Of a DNA stretch of 64,000 bases, positions 43,764 to 53,088 are shown piece after piece; positions within the stretch are counted from its first letter, which is position 1; every line of letters begins with the position of its first letter. A program made the translations under genes and the position numbers. The notes beneath the pieces are model-generated. The model ran no database searches. It was given only the letters and a program-made list of their open reading frames with translations, and was not told the origin of the DNA. The stretch spans positions 3,760,216-3,824,215 of the forward strand of contig NZ_JAINUL010000001.1 of assembly GCF_020639365.1 (NCBI RefSeq). The letters are read 5' to 3'. This DNA comes from Streptomyces flavotricini (lineage in GTDB: Bacteria; Actinomycetota; Actinomycetes; Streptomycetales; Streptomycetaceae).

Positions 43764-45353
43764 TCAGTGGAAGAAGTGCCGCGTCCCGGTGAAGTACATG
43801 GTCACGCCGGCCGCCTTCGCGGCCTCGACGACCTGCTCGTCACGGACCGAACCGCCCGGCTGGACCACGGCCTTGATGCTGGCGGCGGTCAGGATCTCCA
43901 GCCCGTCCGGGAACGGGAAGAAGGCGTCGGAGGCGGCGTACGAGCCCTGCGCGCGCTCGGCGCCCGCCCGCTCGACGGCCAGCTTCGCCGAGTCCACGCG
44001 GTTGACCTGGCCCATGCCGACGCCCACCGAGGCGCCGTCCTTGGCGAGCAGGATCGCGTTGGACTTGACGGCCCGGCAGGCCTTCCACGCGAAGGCGAGC
44101 TCGGCGAGCTCCTCCGCGGAGAGGGCCTCGCCGGTGGCGAGGGTCCAGTTCTTCGGGTCGTCGCCCTCGGCCTGGAACAGGTCGCTCTGCTGGAGCAGCG
44201 CGCCGCCGGAGATCGGCTTCAGGTCACCCGGCTGGTGCGGGGTGCCGTCGACCTTCAGGACGCGGATGTTCTTCTTCTTGGCCAGGATCTCGACCGCGCC
44301 GTCCTCGTACGAGGGGGCGGCGATGACCTCGGTGAAGATCTCCGCGACCTGCTCGGCGAGCTCGACGGTCACCGGGCGGTTGACGGCGATGACGCCGCCG
44401 AAGGCCGACAGCGGGTCGCAGGCGTGCGCCTTGCGGTGCGCGGCGGCGACGTCCGCGCCGACGGCGATGCCGCACGGGTTGGCGTGCTTGATGATCGCGA
44501 CGCAGGGCTCGTCGTGGTCGTACGCGGCTCGGCGGGCGGCCTCGGTGTCCACGTAGTTGTTGAAGGACATCTCCTTGCCGTGCAGCTGCTCGGCGTTGGC
44601 GAGCCCGCCCGGCTGGCCGTCGGTGTAGAGGGCGGCGGCCTGGTGCGGGTTCTCGCCGTAGCGGAGGGTGGACTTGCGGTCCCAGGCGCTGGCCAGGAAC
44701 TCGGGGAGCACGGCCTCCGGCTCCGGGGCGTACGCATTCGTGAACCAGGAGGCCACGGCGACGTCGTAGGCGGCGGTGTGCTGGAAGGCCTCGGCGGCCA
44801 GCCGCTTGCGCGCGGTGAGGTCGAAGCCGCCGCCCTGGGCCGCGGCGAGGACGTCGGCGTACCGGGCGGGGCTGGTGACGACGGCGACCGAGGGGTGGTT
44901 CTTGGCGGCGGCGCGGACCATCGACGGGCCGCCGATGTCGATCTGCTCGACGCACTCGTCGGGGGTGGCGCCGGAGGCGACGGTCTCCCGGAACGGGTAC
45001 AGGTTGACGATCACCAGGTCGAAGGGCTCGATGCCGAGCTCGGCGAGCTGGTTCTTGTGGTCCTCCAGGCGCAGGTCGGCGAGAATGCCGGCGTGCACGC
45101 GCGGGTGCAGGGTCTTGACCCGGCCGTCCAGGCACTCGGGGAAGCCGGTGAGCTCCTCGACCTTGGTGACGGGCACGCCCGCCGCGGCGATCCTGGAGGC
45201 GGTGGAGCCGGTGGAGACGAGCGCGACGCCCGCCCCGTGCAGGCCGCGGGCCAGCTCCTCCAGTCCCGTCTTGTCGTAGACACTGACGAGCGCGCGCCGG
45301 ATCGGTCGCTTCGACGAGCTCGACGAGGTGGTGCTGCTCTCTACGGCGGTCAC
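43764..45353 (-). CDS. purH: AICAR transformylase / IMP cyclohydrolase
   Basis: Catalyses the last two steps of IMP synthesis. The 529-residue protein has an N-terminal MGS-like cyclohydrolase domain (RALVSVYDKTGLEELARGLH, STGSTASRIAAAGVPV, GRVKTLHPRVHAGIL) and a C-terminal transformylase domain (LRYGENPHQAAALY, IIKHANPCGIAVG, SDAFFPFPDGLE). Its GTG overlaps the purN stop (GTGA), coupling the two 10-formyl-THF-using enzymes. Confidence 0.98.
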   Translation of the reverse strand: MTAVESSTTSSSSSKRPIRRALVSVYDKTGLEELARGLHGAGVALVSTGSTASRIAAAGVPVTKVEELTGFPECLDGRVKTLHPRVHAGILADLRLEDHKNQLAELGIEPFDLVIVNLYPFRETVASGATPDECVEQIDIGGPSMVRAAAKNHPSVAVVTSPARYADVLAAAQGGGFDLTARKRLAAEAFQHTAAYDVAVASWFTNAYAPEPEAVLPEFLASAWDRKSTLRYGENPHQAAALYTDGQPGGLANAEQLHGKEMSFNNYVDTEAARRAAYDHDEPCVAIIKHANPCGIAVGADVAAAHRKAHACDPLSAFGGVIAVNRPVTVELAEQVAEIFTEVIAAPSYEDGAVEILAKKKNIRVLKVDGTPHQPGDLKPISGGALLQQSDLFQAEGDDPKNWTLATGEALSAEELAELAFAWKACRAVKSNAILLAKDGASVGVGMGQVNRVDSAKLAVERAGAERAQGSYAASDAFFPFPDGLEILTAASIKAVVQPGGSVRDEQVVEAAKAAGVTMYFTGTRHFFH

Positions 45354-45973
45354 TGGATTGTTACCTTTCGTCCCTCAATGCGGTAGCCGTGCCGGGCCAG
45401 GCGCCCCACGACGTCGACGAGCAGCTGGCGCTCGACTTCCTTGATGCGCTCGTGCAGAGCGGCTTCGTCGTCCCCGTCCCGGACCTCGACCACACCCTGG
45501 GCGATGATCGGACCGGTGTCCACGCCGGCGTCCACGAAGTGGACCGTGCAGCCGGTGACCTTCGCGCCGTAGGCGAGGGCGTCCCGTACGCCGTGGGCTC
45601 CCGGGAAGGCCGGGAGGAGGGCGGGGTGCGTGTTGACGAAGCGGCCGCCGAAGCGGCCGATGAACGAGGCGCCCACGATCTTCATGAACCCGGCGGACAC
45701 GACGAGGTCCGGCGCGTGGGCGGCGGTCGCCTCGGTGAGTGCGGAGTCCCACTCCTCGCGGGTCGCGTACGCCTTGACCGGGCACACGAAGGTGGGGATC
45801 CCTGCCTTCTCGGCCCGCTCCAGACCGGCGATGCCCTCGCGGTCGGCCCCCACGGCGACGACTTCGGCGCCGAAGCCCTCGGCTCCGCCGGGATGGGCGT
45901 CGATGGCGTCGAGCAGGGCCTGGAGGTTGGTGCCGGAACCGGAGACCAGCACGACCAGGCGGGAGGCGGCCAT
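45350..45973 (-). CDS. purN: Phosphoribosylglycinamide formyltransferase
   Basis: Formylates GAR using 10-formyl-THF in purine synthesis. The 207-residue enzyme has LVVLVSGSGTNLQALLDAID, FMKIVGASFIGRFGGRFVNT with the catalytic HPALLPAF, and HFVDAGVDTGPII with the catalytic Asp. First gene of the purN-purH operon. I see no purine riboswitch in the leader. Confidence 0.98.
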   Translation of the reverse strand: MAASRLVVLVSGSGTNLQALLDAIDAHPGGAEGFGAEVVAVGADREGIAGLERAEKAGIPTFVCPVKAYATREEWDSALTEATAAHAPDLVVSAGFMKIVGASFIGRFGGRFVNTHPALLPAFPGAHGVRDALAYGAKVTGCTVHFVDAGVDTGPIIAQGVVEVRDGDDEAALHERIKEVERQLLVDVVGRLARHGYRIEGRKVTIQ

Positions 45974-46296
45974 GGGAGGCCCTTTCTGCGGGAATGCGTC
46001 CATACGCACGTCACGTGGTGTCACGCACCGGGCGTACATCTTGTGTGATCAGACGAAAGCGGGGTGCCCCTGAATACGGGTGACCCTACGAAGCCGCCGA
46101 CCGCCTGCAACGATACCGGCACACCGCACCGCCCCCGAGGGACGGGGGGACGGGCGAGAGGTAGCGTCTGGCATACAAGCCGCATACGGCGCGGTGCCCA
46201 GCACCGCGCCACACGTCAACAGCCCTTCGACGCACGCCGCTCACGAGGCCCACGGCGTCCCAGGACGTCCACGACACAGGGGAAGTAACGCACTCG
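45974..46296. other. Divergent region between purN and a membrane-protein gene, with a leader hairpin
   Basis: No gene is visible in these 323 bases. TAGCGT at 46162-46167 is a plausible -10 for the plus-strand gene. Downstream of it GGCGCGGTGC (46188-46197) and GCACCGCGCC (46201-46210) form a perfect 10-bp stem with a CCA loop, which would lie in the 5' leader about 87 bases before the start codon. Confidence 0.55.
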
Positions 46297-46929
46297 ATGC
46301 CGGATCGCCGCCAGCCCGACTCCTCCACCGACGACAACCCCTTCGCGGCTCCCCCGGAAGGCCGGCCCGACCAGCCGTGGCAGCCGCGCGGCAACGGCGA
46401 CGGCGACGGCGGCGGTGACGGCCGCCCGGGCCAGGACCCCGGATCCGGCACCGGCGGGCCGGTGCGCTGGGACCCGACGGACCCGGTCCAGCGGCGGGCC
46501 CGGTACGCGCTGCTGGCCGGCATGTGGGGCTTCTTCTTCGGGATCTTCGGGATCCCGTCGGTGGGGCTGCTGCTCGGTGCGCTCGCCATGTACTGGGGGA
46601 TCAGCGGGCTGCGCGGGAAGCCCGCGGCGCCGGCGCAGGCGTCCGCCGTGGACGCCCTGACGGGCCGTGCGCCCGCTCCCGACCCCGCTCCTCAGGGGGG
46701 CCTGGCCGCACTCGGGCCGGCGGCGCGCCCGCAGCGGACGGCGGCGATCGGCGGGCTGGTCACGGCCTCGCTGGCGATCCTGCTGGCGCTGAGCTCGTAC
46801 GGCCTGCAGCTGGCCTACAAGGACTTCTACGTCTGCCGCGAGGACGCCCTCACGAAGTCGGCGGAGCTGCAGTGCAACAACCTGCTGCCGGACAACGTGC
46901 TGGGCAAGATCCTGAAGGTGCAGCAGTAG
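46297..46929 (+). CDS. Two-helix membrane protein with disordered N-terminus
   Basis: A 210-residue protein. A polar N-terminus rich in Gly/Asp/Pro is followed by DPTDPVQRRARYALLAGMWG and two hydrophobic segments (GFFFGIFGIPSVGLLLGALA, AAIGGLVTASLAILLALSSY) and a short Cys-containing outer tail (YVCREDALTKSAELQCNNLL). Such proteins follow purN/purH in streptomycetes; function unknown. Confidence 0.9.
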   Translation: MPDRRQPDSSTDDNPFAAPPEGRPDQPWQPRGNGDGDGGGDGRPGQDPGSGTGGPVRWDPTDPVQRRARYALLAGMWGFFFGIFGIPSVGLLLGALAMYWGISGLRGKPAAPAQASAVDALTGRAPAPDPAPQGGLAALGPAARPQRTAAIGGLVTASLAILLALSSYGLQLAYKDFYVCREDALTKSAELQCNNLLPDNVLGKILKVQQ

Positions 46930-46945
46930 GCCCGGCGGCGCCGGT

Positions 46946-48601
46946 TCAGTCCTGCGGCTTGCGGCGGGTCAGTACGCGGGCGCCGGCCACGGGCGCGACG
47001 AGGGGCCGGGGCGGCGCGTCCGCCGGGGCCGTCGGGGTTTCCGGGGCGGTCTGGGCCGTCGGGACGGTCTGGGCCGTCGGGGCCGGAACCGGCGTCAGGT
47101 CCAGGTGAACCCCTGTCACGACGGTGAGCCGGCGGGGCGGTTTGGGTGCGGTGACCGGGACCGGTTCGGCAGAGGCCGGGACCGGTTCGGCAGAGGCCGG
47201 AGCCTGGGCCCGGGGCGGATCCTGGGTCAGGTCCGGTACGAGGGCGCCCGCCGCCCGGCGCAGGGCCTCCCAGCGCAGTTCCCGTACGCCGCTGTCGTGC
47301 CAGTCGTCGTCCGCGTCCGACGCGAGGGCCTCCGCCTGCCGGGCGGGCCGGGTCCGCCAGGAGTGCACCGCCACCGCGACCGGCACCGCCGGGAGCAGGG
47401 TCCAGGCGAAGGCCGCGGCGCCGACCGCCCACCACACCGGCCCGAAGCTCGCCAGCCCCCGTGAGCCGAGCGGCCCCGAGGAGACCGCCGCGAGCCCGGC
47501 CAGCAGCAGCGCGCACACCAGGGCGCCCAGAGCCGCCGTCAGGGCGGTTTCCTTGTAGGAGACTTCACGCGCCCGGCGTACGGCGAACCACCCGACCGCC
47601 AGCCCGGCCAGCAGCGGCACCCCGGTGGTCGCACAGGTCAGCAGCGTTCCGGGGCCCTCCGGGGGCAGCGCCGCCAGCAGCGGGAACCTCGGGAGCGCGG
47701 GCGAGCCGGCGAAGCCGAGCGGGGTCGCGGTCGCGCCGGCGCCGAGGGCGAAGCCGGGGCCGAGGGAGTACGCGGCGCCCCAGACCATGGCGTTCGGGAG
47801 CAGCGCGAGGGACAGGAGCAGGACCGCGAAGCGGCCCGACCAGACCTCCGTCAGCGCCAGGAAGGACGCCTGGACCTCGGCGGCGTGCCAGGCGAGCGAG
47901 GCCCCGACGAGCAGCGCGCCGCCGCCCAGCAGCACGAGGGCCCCGGCGGCTCCGGCACGCAGCGCGAGGGGGTAGCGGGGGCGGGCGGCGGCCCGGCGCA
48001 CGGCCCCCGGAACCCAGTGCGGCAGCGGCCCGACGGGGCGCCCCTTGGCCGCCCAGACGCCGCCGGCGGCGGCGAACACGGCGACGAGCGGTACGTGCCA
48101 GGCGGCGCTGAGGGGGTCGGCGGGCATCGGCCCGGCGGCGGCGTAGATGGTCGCCAGGGAGCCGACCGAGAGATATCCGCAGGTCACGGCCGAAAAGACG
48201 GCGGAAGCGGGCAGCACTTCATCCCCGTCCCCATCCTCCCCCGAGGCGCTGCCGAGCCGCGCCGCCCGGCGCATGAGCAGGGCGGGCAGCGCGACGAGCA
48301 GCAGCGGGGTCACGCCGACGGGGGCCGGCACCCCGGAGAGGGTGTCGTACCGGACGAGCTCGGTCCCGTGGGCGAGCAGCCAGAGCCCGGCGGCCAGGTG
48401 CAGGGCGCCGCCGGGGCCGCTGTCGGGGTAGGGGGAGCTGATCCAGAGCACGATGACGAGCACGGCGAGGAAGCCGAGCCCGAGCCCGGCGGCGACGGCC
48501 CCGCCCAGTACGCAGGCGGCGGCGGCCGGCGAACGGCGCCGCCCGGCGGCGGCCCGGGGAGCCGCCGGCAACGGGGTCCCGCGTTCGGTCACTTGGGTCA
48601 C
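46946..48601 (-). CDS. DUF6350 multi-pass membrane protein
   Basis: A 551-residue membrane protein with about ten helices from residue 25 to 430 (for example GGAVAAGLGLGFLAVLVIVL and AVLLLSLALLPNAMVWGAAY), then a polar C-terminal tail with two copies of PASAEPVP and Thr/Pro-rich sequence. It fits the DUF6350 family of actinobacterial membrane proteins. The start is one of two nearby GTG codons (48601 or 48592). Convergent with the preceding gene and divergent from the HTH fusion gene. Confidence 0.9.
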   Translation of the reverse strand: MTQVTERGTPLPAAPRAAAGRRRSPAAAACVLGGAVAAGLGLGFLAVLVIVLWISSPYPDSGPGGALHLAAGLWLLAHGTELVRYDTLSGVPAPVGVTPLLLVALPALLMRRAARLGSASGEDGDGDEVLPASAVFSAVTCGYLSVGSLATIYAAAGPMPADPLSAAWHVPLVAVFAAAGGVWAAKGRPVGPLPHWVPGAVRRAAARPRYPLALRAGAAGALVLLGGGALLVGASLAWHAAEVQASFLALTEVWSGRFAVLLLSLALLPNAMVWGAAYSLGPGFALGAGATATPLGFAGSPALPRFPLLAALPPEGPGTLLTCATTGVPLLAGLAVGWFAVRRAREVSYKETALTAALGALVCALLLAGLAAVSSGPLGSRGLASFGPVWWAVGAAAFAWTLLPAVPVAVAVHSWRTRPARQAEALASDADDDWHDSGVRELRWEALRRAAGALVPDLTQDPPRAQAPASAEPVPASAEPVPVTAPKPPRRLTVVTGVHLDLTPVPAPTAQTVPTAQTAPETPTAPADAPPRPLVAPVAGARVLTRRKPQD

Positions 48602-48724
48602 CCCGCCATGGTGCCAACGACACGCGCTATGGGCGGGTAACAGGCGAATGTCCGTGGTGTCGCTCAATATACGTTTTATGTACTTTTTCGCCCAGGTCTG
48701 TCGGCAGGTCACGGGGAGCGAGGC

Positions 48725-50548
48725 ATGACGGAGAGCGTCGGGGAGCCGAGGCTCCCCTCACCCAAGGAACGCCGCAGCCTGCGCGAGGCGGCGGGCCTGA
48801 CGTACGAGGCGATCGCGACGGCGGTGGGCGTCCGGGCCAACACGGTCCGCTCCTGGGAATCGGGCCGCACCCATCCCCGGGGCCGCAAACTCGACGCCTA
48901 CGCCGCTCTCCTGGGGTCCGTGGCCCCGACACCCGCGGACGCGGACGCGGCCCCCGACGCGTCGGGTGCTCCCGATGCGGCGGCGGCACCTGCCGGGGCG
49001 GCCCCGCCGGACGCCCCGCCCCCGGACCGCGCTCCCGGGGCGGTGCAGGCACCTGGAGCCATGTCCCGCGCCGGAACGCAGGACCCCGCCGGAGCGGCCC
49101 CCGGCGGGACGCCCGCGGGCCCGGGCCACGAGGCCGACCGGAGCGCCGGAGGGGAGGCGCGGGGCGGGGCCGTGGTGAGGCTGCCCGGGGGCCTGCGGCC
49201 CTTCGGCATGAGCGGGCCCGGGCAGCGGACCCGGCCGCCGGTCGCGGCCAAGCGGGCCGCCAAGCCGCCCACGGCCGTGCCCCGCCACGAGGCGAGGTAC
49301 ACCGTCAAGGCCACCGCCCGGGCCATCGGCACGCCCGGCCGGGCAAGGCTCGGGCGGAGCGCCCCCGCCGAAGCGGAGCCCCCGGCGCCCGACCACCCGC
49401 CCGCCGAAGGCGCGGCGGCCTCCTCCGAAGGGTGCGAGCAGCCCCCGTCCGGCCCGGGCGGCGGACACCCGTCCGGTCCCGGGGACGGACGGGCGCCCGC
49501 CGGAGCGACCACGACCGGGGCCGGCGGGCACCGGGCGCACCCGGCCGGGGACGCGCCCGGCGAGACGGCCGGGCCGGTCCCCGCCGAAGGGGCCGCCGGG
49601 CCGGTCCCCGCCGAGGAGGCGACCGCGGCCGACGGATCCGACACGGCCGGACCGGCGGTCGCCGAAGCCGCCGGGCAGGCCCCGGCCGAGGACGCGACCG
49701 CCGAGGAGGCGACTGCCGGGCCGGCGCCCGGGCCGCCCGGACCCGGAGCGGTGTTCGACGCGCTGTACCGGTACTCCGCCCCGGCGCTCGCACGGCAGGC
49801 GTACCTGCTCACCGGCCGCCGCCGGCTCGCCGAGGAGGCCGTCGAGCGGGCCTTCCAGCAGGCCTGGGCGCGGTGGCCCGAGGTGGCCGCGGATCCCGAC
49901 CCCGTCGGCTGGGTGCGCGCGGCCGTGTACGAGTACGCCCTCGCCCCCTGGCACGGGTTCCGCCGCGCCCACAAGCACCCCGACAAGGCCCCCGCCGCGC
50001 CCGCCGACCGGATCCTGATGGACGCCATGCTGGCGCTCCCGCCGGCCCACCGCCGTACGGTCCTGCTCTACGACGGCGTCGGCCTCGACCTGCCCGACAC
50101 CGCCGCCGAGACCGAGGCCAGCACCCCCACCGCCGGCAACCGCCTCCTGCACGCGCACGACGCCCTCGCCGACCGCGTCCCGGAGCTGGCCGCCGCGCCT
50201 CCCGAGAGGCAGTCCGCGGTGCTGCGCGAGCGGCTCGGCGCGGTCACTCCGGCCGTCCCGCTGGAACCCCGCCCGGCCGCCACCGTGCGCATGGCCGCCG
50301 AGTACCGGGCCACCCGCTGGACCCGCGCGTTCCTCGGCCTGACCGCCGTGATCGCCGTGGCGACCGCCTACACCACCGCCACCGCGCCCCGTCAGTACGA
50401 GCCCCCCATCGCGCCCGGCGCGAGCGTCTCCGGGGTCCCCCCGCTCGCCGGCCCCCAGCGGCTCACCGACGAGACCCGGCAGCTGCGCGAAAGGCTCCGC
50501 TCGCACCCGGCCCACCGGCCCGAGCGGATCGCGCCCAGCCTGGAGTGA
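48725..50548 (+). CDS. HTH - linker - sigma-like - transmembrane fusion protein
   Basis: A 607-residue protein with an unusual build. Residues 12-64 form an XRE-type helix-turn-helix (LREAAGLTYEAIATAVGVRA, NTVRSWESGRTHPRGRKLD). A 270-residue Ala/Gly/Pro-rich linker with repeated GPVPAEGA/EEATA units follows. Residues 341-500 resemble ECF sigma regions 2 and 4 (LARQAYLLTGRRRLAEEAVE, MLALPPAHRRTVLLYDGVGL). A single helix near 532-552 (AFLGLTAVIAVATAYTTA) anchors the C-terminus. It may be a membrane-bound regulator. An AT-rich promoter region (48658-48700) precedes it. Confidence 0.9.
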   Translation: MTESVGEPRLPSPKERRSLREAAGLTYEAIATAVGVRANTVRSWESGRTHPRGRKLDAYAALLGSVAPTPADADAAPDASGAPDAAAAPAGAAPPDAPPPDRAPGAVQAPGAMSRAGTQDPAGAAPGGTPAGPGHEADRSAGGEARGGAVVRLPGGLRPFGMSGPGQRTRPPVAAKRAAKPPTAVPRHEARYTVKATARAIGTPGRARLGRSAPAEAEPPAPDHPPAEGAAASSEGCEQPPSGPGGGHPSGPGDGRAPAGATTTGAGGHRAHPAGDAPGETAGPVPAEGAAGPVPAEEATAADGSDTAGPAVAEAAGQAPAEDATAEEATAGPAPGPPGPGAVFDALYRYSAPALARQAYLLTGRRRLAEEAVERAFQQAWARWPEVAADPDPVGWVRAAVYEYALAPWHGFRRAHKHPDKAPAAPADRILMDAMLALPPAHRRTVLLYDGVGLDLPDTAAETEASTPTAGNRLLHAHDALADRVPELAAAPPERQSAVLRERLGAVTPAVPLEPRPAATVRMAAEYRATRWTRAFLGLTAVIAVATAYTTATAPRQYEPPIAPGASVSGVPPLAGPQRLTDETRQLRERLRSHPAHRPERIAPSLE

Positions 50549-50556
50549 CAACACGA

Positions 50557-50601
50557 ACGGGCGTGGCCCGCACCCCACTCGGGGATGCGGGCCACGCCCG
50601 T
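50557..50601. terminator. Bidirectional terminator between HTH fusion gene and sucD
   Basis: ACGGGCGTGGCCCGCA (50557-50572) and its complement (50586-50601) form a 16-bp perfect stem, with CCCC/GGGG stacking inside the loop. It begins 8 bases after one stop codon and ends 35 before the other. Confidence 0.93.
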
Positions 50602-50635
50602 ACGGCCGTACGCGTGCGTACGGCAGCGGCAAGCG

Positions 50636-51526
50636 TTACTTCGCGGCGTTCAGGATCTCGCGCGCCAGCTTGGCCGTCTCGGTCGGCGTCTTGCCGACCT
50701 TGACGCCGGCGGCCTCGAGGGCCTCCTTCTTGGCCTGCGCGGTGCCGGAGGAGCCGGAGACGATGGCGCCGGCGTGGCCCATGGTCTTGCCCTCGGGGGC
50801 GGTGAAGCCCGCGACGTAGCCGACGACCGGCTTGGTGACGTTCTTCGCGATGAAGTCCGCCGCACGCTCCTCGGCGTCGCCGCCGATCTCGCCGATCATG
50901 ACGATGAGCTCGGTCTCCGGGTCGGCCTCGAAGGCCTCCAGGGCGTCGATGTGCGTGGTGCCGATGACCGGGTCGCCACCGATGCCGACGGCGGAGGTGA
51001 AGCCGATGTCGCGCAGCTCGTACATCATCTGGTAGGTCAGCGTGCCGGACTTGGACACGAGACCGATCTTGCCGGGCTTGGTGATGTCGCCCGGGATGAT
51101 GCCGGCGTTGGACTGGCCGGGGGTGATCAGACCCGGGCAGTTCGGGCCGATGATCCGGGTCTTGTTGCCCTTGGCGGTCGCGTACGCCCAGAAGGCGGCG
51201 GAGTCGTGCACCGCGATGCCCTCGGTGATGACGACGGCCAGCGGGATCTCGGCGTCGATGGCCTCGACGACGGCGGCCTTGGCGAAGGCCGGCGGGACGA
51301 AGAGGACGGAGACGTTGGCGCCCGTCTCCTTCATCGCCTCGGCGACGGAGCCGAAGACCGGGACCTCGGTGCCGTCGAAGTCGACGGTGGTGCCGGCCTT
51401 GCGCGGGTTCACGCCACCGACGATGTTGGTGCCGTCAGCCAGCATCAGCTTGGTGTGCTTCATGCCCGTGGCACCGGTCATGCCCTGGACGATGACCTTG
51501 CTGTCCTTGTTGAGGAAGATAGCCAT
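50636..51526 (-). CDS. sucD: Succinyl-CoA synthetase alpha subunit
   Basis: With SucC converts succinyl-CoA to succinate with ATP/GTP formation in the TCA cycle. The 296-residue protein has the CoA-binding Rossmann fold (VIVQGMTGATGMKHTKLMLA), the SGTLTYQMMYEL block and the phosphorylated His in KTMGHAGAIVSGSSGTA. ATG at 51526, 22 bases after sucC. Confidence 0.98.
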   Translation of the reverse strand: MAIFLNKDSKVIVQGMTGATGMKHTKLMLADGTNIVGGVNPRKAGTTVDFDGTEVPVFGSVAEAMKETGANVSVLFVPPAFAKAAVVEAIDAEIPLAVVITEGIAVHDSAAFWAYATAKGNKTRIIGPNCPGLITPGQSNAGIIPGDITKPGKIGLVSKSGTLTYQMMYELRDIGFTSAVGIGGDPVIGTTHIDALEAFEADPETELIVMIGEIGGDAEERAADFIAKNVTKPVVGYVAGFTAPEGKTMGHAGAIVSGSSGTAQAKKEALEAAGVKVGKTPTETAKLAREILNAAK

Positions 51527-51547
51527 GTGAGTCTGTGACCTCTGCCC

Positions 51548-52726
51548 TTACTTCGCAGCCGCGAGCTCGGCGGCCTTGTCGGCCGCGCCGTCCATGGTGT
51601 CCACGCGCTGGACCAGCGGGTGGTTGGCGTCCGAGAGGATCTTGCGACCCAGCTCGGCGTTGTTGCCGTCGAGGCGGACGACGAGCGGCTTGGTGACCGC
51701 CTCGCCCTTGTCCGCGAGCAGCTGCAGCGCCTGGACGATGCCGTTGGCGACCTCGTCGCAGGCGGTGATGCCACCGAAGACGTTGACGAAGACGGACTTG
51801 ACGTCCGGGTCGCCGAGGATGATCTCGAGACCGTTGGCCATGACGGCGGCGGAGGCGCCACCGCCGATGTCCAGGAAGTTGGCGGGCTTGACGCCGCCGT
51901 GGTTCTCGCCGGCGTACGCGACGACGTCGAGGGTGCTCATGACGAGACCCGCGCCGTTGCCGATGATGCCGACCTCGCCGTCGAGCTTCACGTAGTTGAG
52001 GTTCTTCGCCTTGGCGGCGGCCTCGAGCGGGTTCGCGGCCGCGTGGTCCACGAACTCCTCGTGGCCCGGCTGGCGGAACTCGGCGTTCTCGTCGAGCGAG
52101 ACCTTGCCGTCGAGGGCGATGACGTCGCCGGAGGCGACCTTCGCGAGCGGGTTGACCTCGACGAGGAGCGCGTCCTCGGCGATGAAGGTGGCCCACAGGG
52201 TCACGAGGACCTCCGCGACCTTCTCGGCGACCTCGGCCGGGAACTGCGCCAGGGCGACGATCTCGCGGGCCTTCTCGATGGTCACGCCCTCGTTGGCGTT
52301 CACCGGGACCTTGGCGAGCTTCTCCGGGGTCTCCTCGGCGACCTGCTCGATGTCCATGCCGCCCGCGACCGAGGCCATGGCCAGGAAGGTGCGGTTGGTG
52401 CGGTCCAGCAGGTACGAGACGTAGTACTCCTCGAGGATCTCGGGAGCGGTCTCGGCGATCATCACCTTGTGGACCGTGTGGCCCTTGATGTCCATGCCCA
52501 GGATGTCCGTCGCGCGGGCGACGGCCTCGTCCGGGGTGGCGGCGAGCTTGACGCCGCCGGCCTTGCCGCGGCCACCGACCTTCACCTGCGCCTTGACGAC
52601 CGACTTGCCGCCCAGCCGCTCGGTGGCCTCGCGAGCCGCCTCAGGCGTGTCGATGACTTCACCGGCCAGCACCGGTACACCGTGCTTGGCGAAGAGGTCC
52701 CTCGCCTGGTACTCGAACAGGTCCAC
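51548..52726 (-). CDS. sucC: Succinyl-CoA synthetase beta subunit
   Basis: ATP-grasp subunit that binds nucleotide and couples it to the phosphohistidine of SucD. The 392-residue protein begins VDLFEYQARDLFAKHGVPVL and has KAQVKVGGRGKAGGVKLA, LLVEVNPLA, and GNGAGLVMSTLDVVAYAGEN. GTG at 52726 gives the standard N-terminus. A Crp-type palindrome lies about 75 bases upstream, suggesting cAMP-Crp control. Confidence 0.98.
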   Translation of the reverse strand: MDLFEYQARDLFAKHGVPVLAGEVIDTPEAAREATERLGGKSVVKAQVKVGGRGKAGGVKLAATPDEAVARATDILGMDIKGHTVHKVMIAETAPEILEEYYVSYLLDRTNRTFLAMASVAGGMDIEQVAEETPEKLAKVPVNANEGVTIEKAREIVALAQFPAEVAEKVAEVLVTLWATFIAEDALLVEVNPLAKVASGDVIALDGKVSLDENAEFRQPGHEEFVDHAAANPLEAAAKAKNLNYVKLDGEVGIIGNGAGLVMSTLDVVAYAGENHGGVKPANFLDIGGGASAAVMANGLEIILGDPDVKSVFVNVFGGITACDEVANGIVQALQLLADKGEAVTKPLVVRLDGNNAELGRKILSDANHPLVQRVDTMDGAADKAAELAAAK

Positions 52727-53088
52727 GCGCGTCCGTCCCTTGTCTTCAAAGATTCGCAGTGATTCGCGGTTGTCTGCGTGGGCGTGCCGCGGAGGGCAAC
52801 GTGACGGCGCTGTCACTAGGGAGGCGCACACGGTGACCGTGGACGCGGCATGTCCGTCCCGCAGGTTATCCCCGTGGGACGTGGGTCCCTAAATCGCAGA
52901 TCACACCTGAGCGGTGATACCTGTCACAGATCCCCTCACGGTTGAGCTGGATGTTCGTGCGATCCGCCAGGCCTGGTGGCGCGTGGCGGGGGTGGCGTGA
53001 GACCGCGTCGCGGGAGGGATTGCGACCGCCTGGCGGAGCGGGACGCGGGGGGCGGCGGGAGGGGATCGGCGGGGCGGCCGGGGGGCGG
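52727..53088. other. sucC upstream region without a gene
   Basis: These 362 bases lie between sucC and the VWA gene, both on the minus strand. They hold the Crp-type palindrome (separate entry) and an AT-richer patch at about 52890-52950 with several GTGAT/ATCAC half-sites (for example ATCACACC and GGTGAT), probably promoter sequence. I see no coding potential. Confidence 0.5.
52801..52816. promoter_or_regulatory. Crp-type operator upstream of sucC
   Basis: GTGACGGCGCTGTCAC is a perfect GTGAC-N6-GTCAC palindrome, the consensus described for Streptomyces Crp. It lies 75-90 bases upstream of the sucC start codon, the position of a typical activator or repressor site. Confidence 0.7.
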
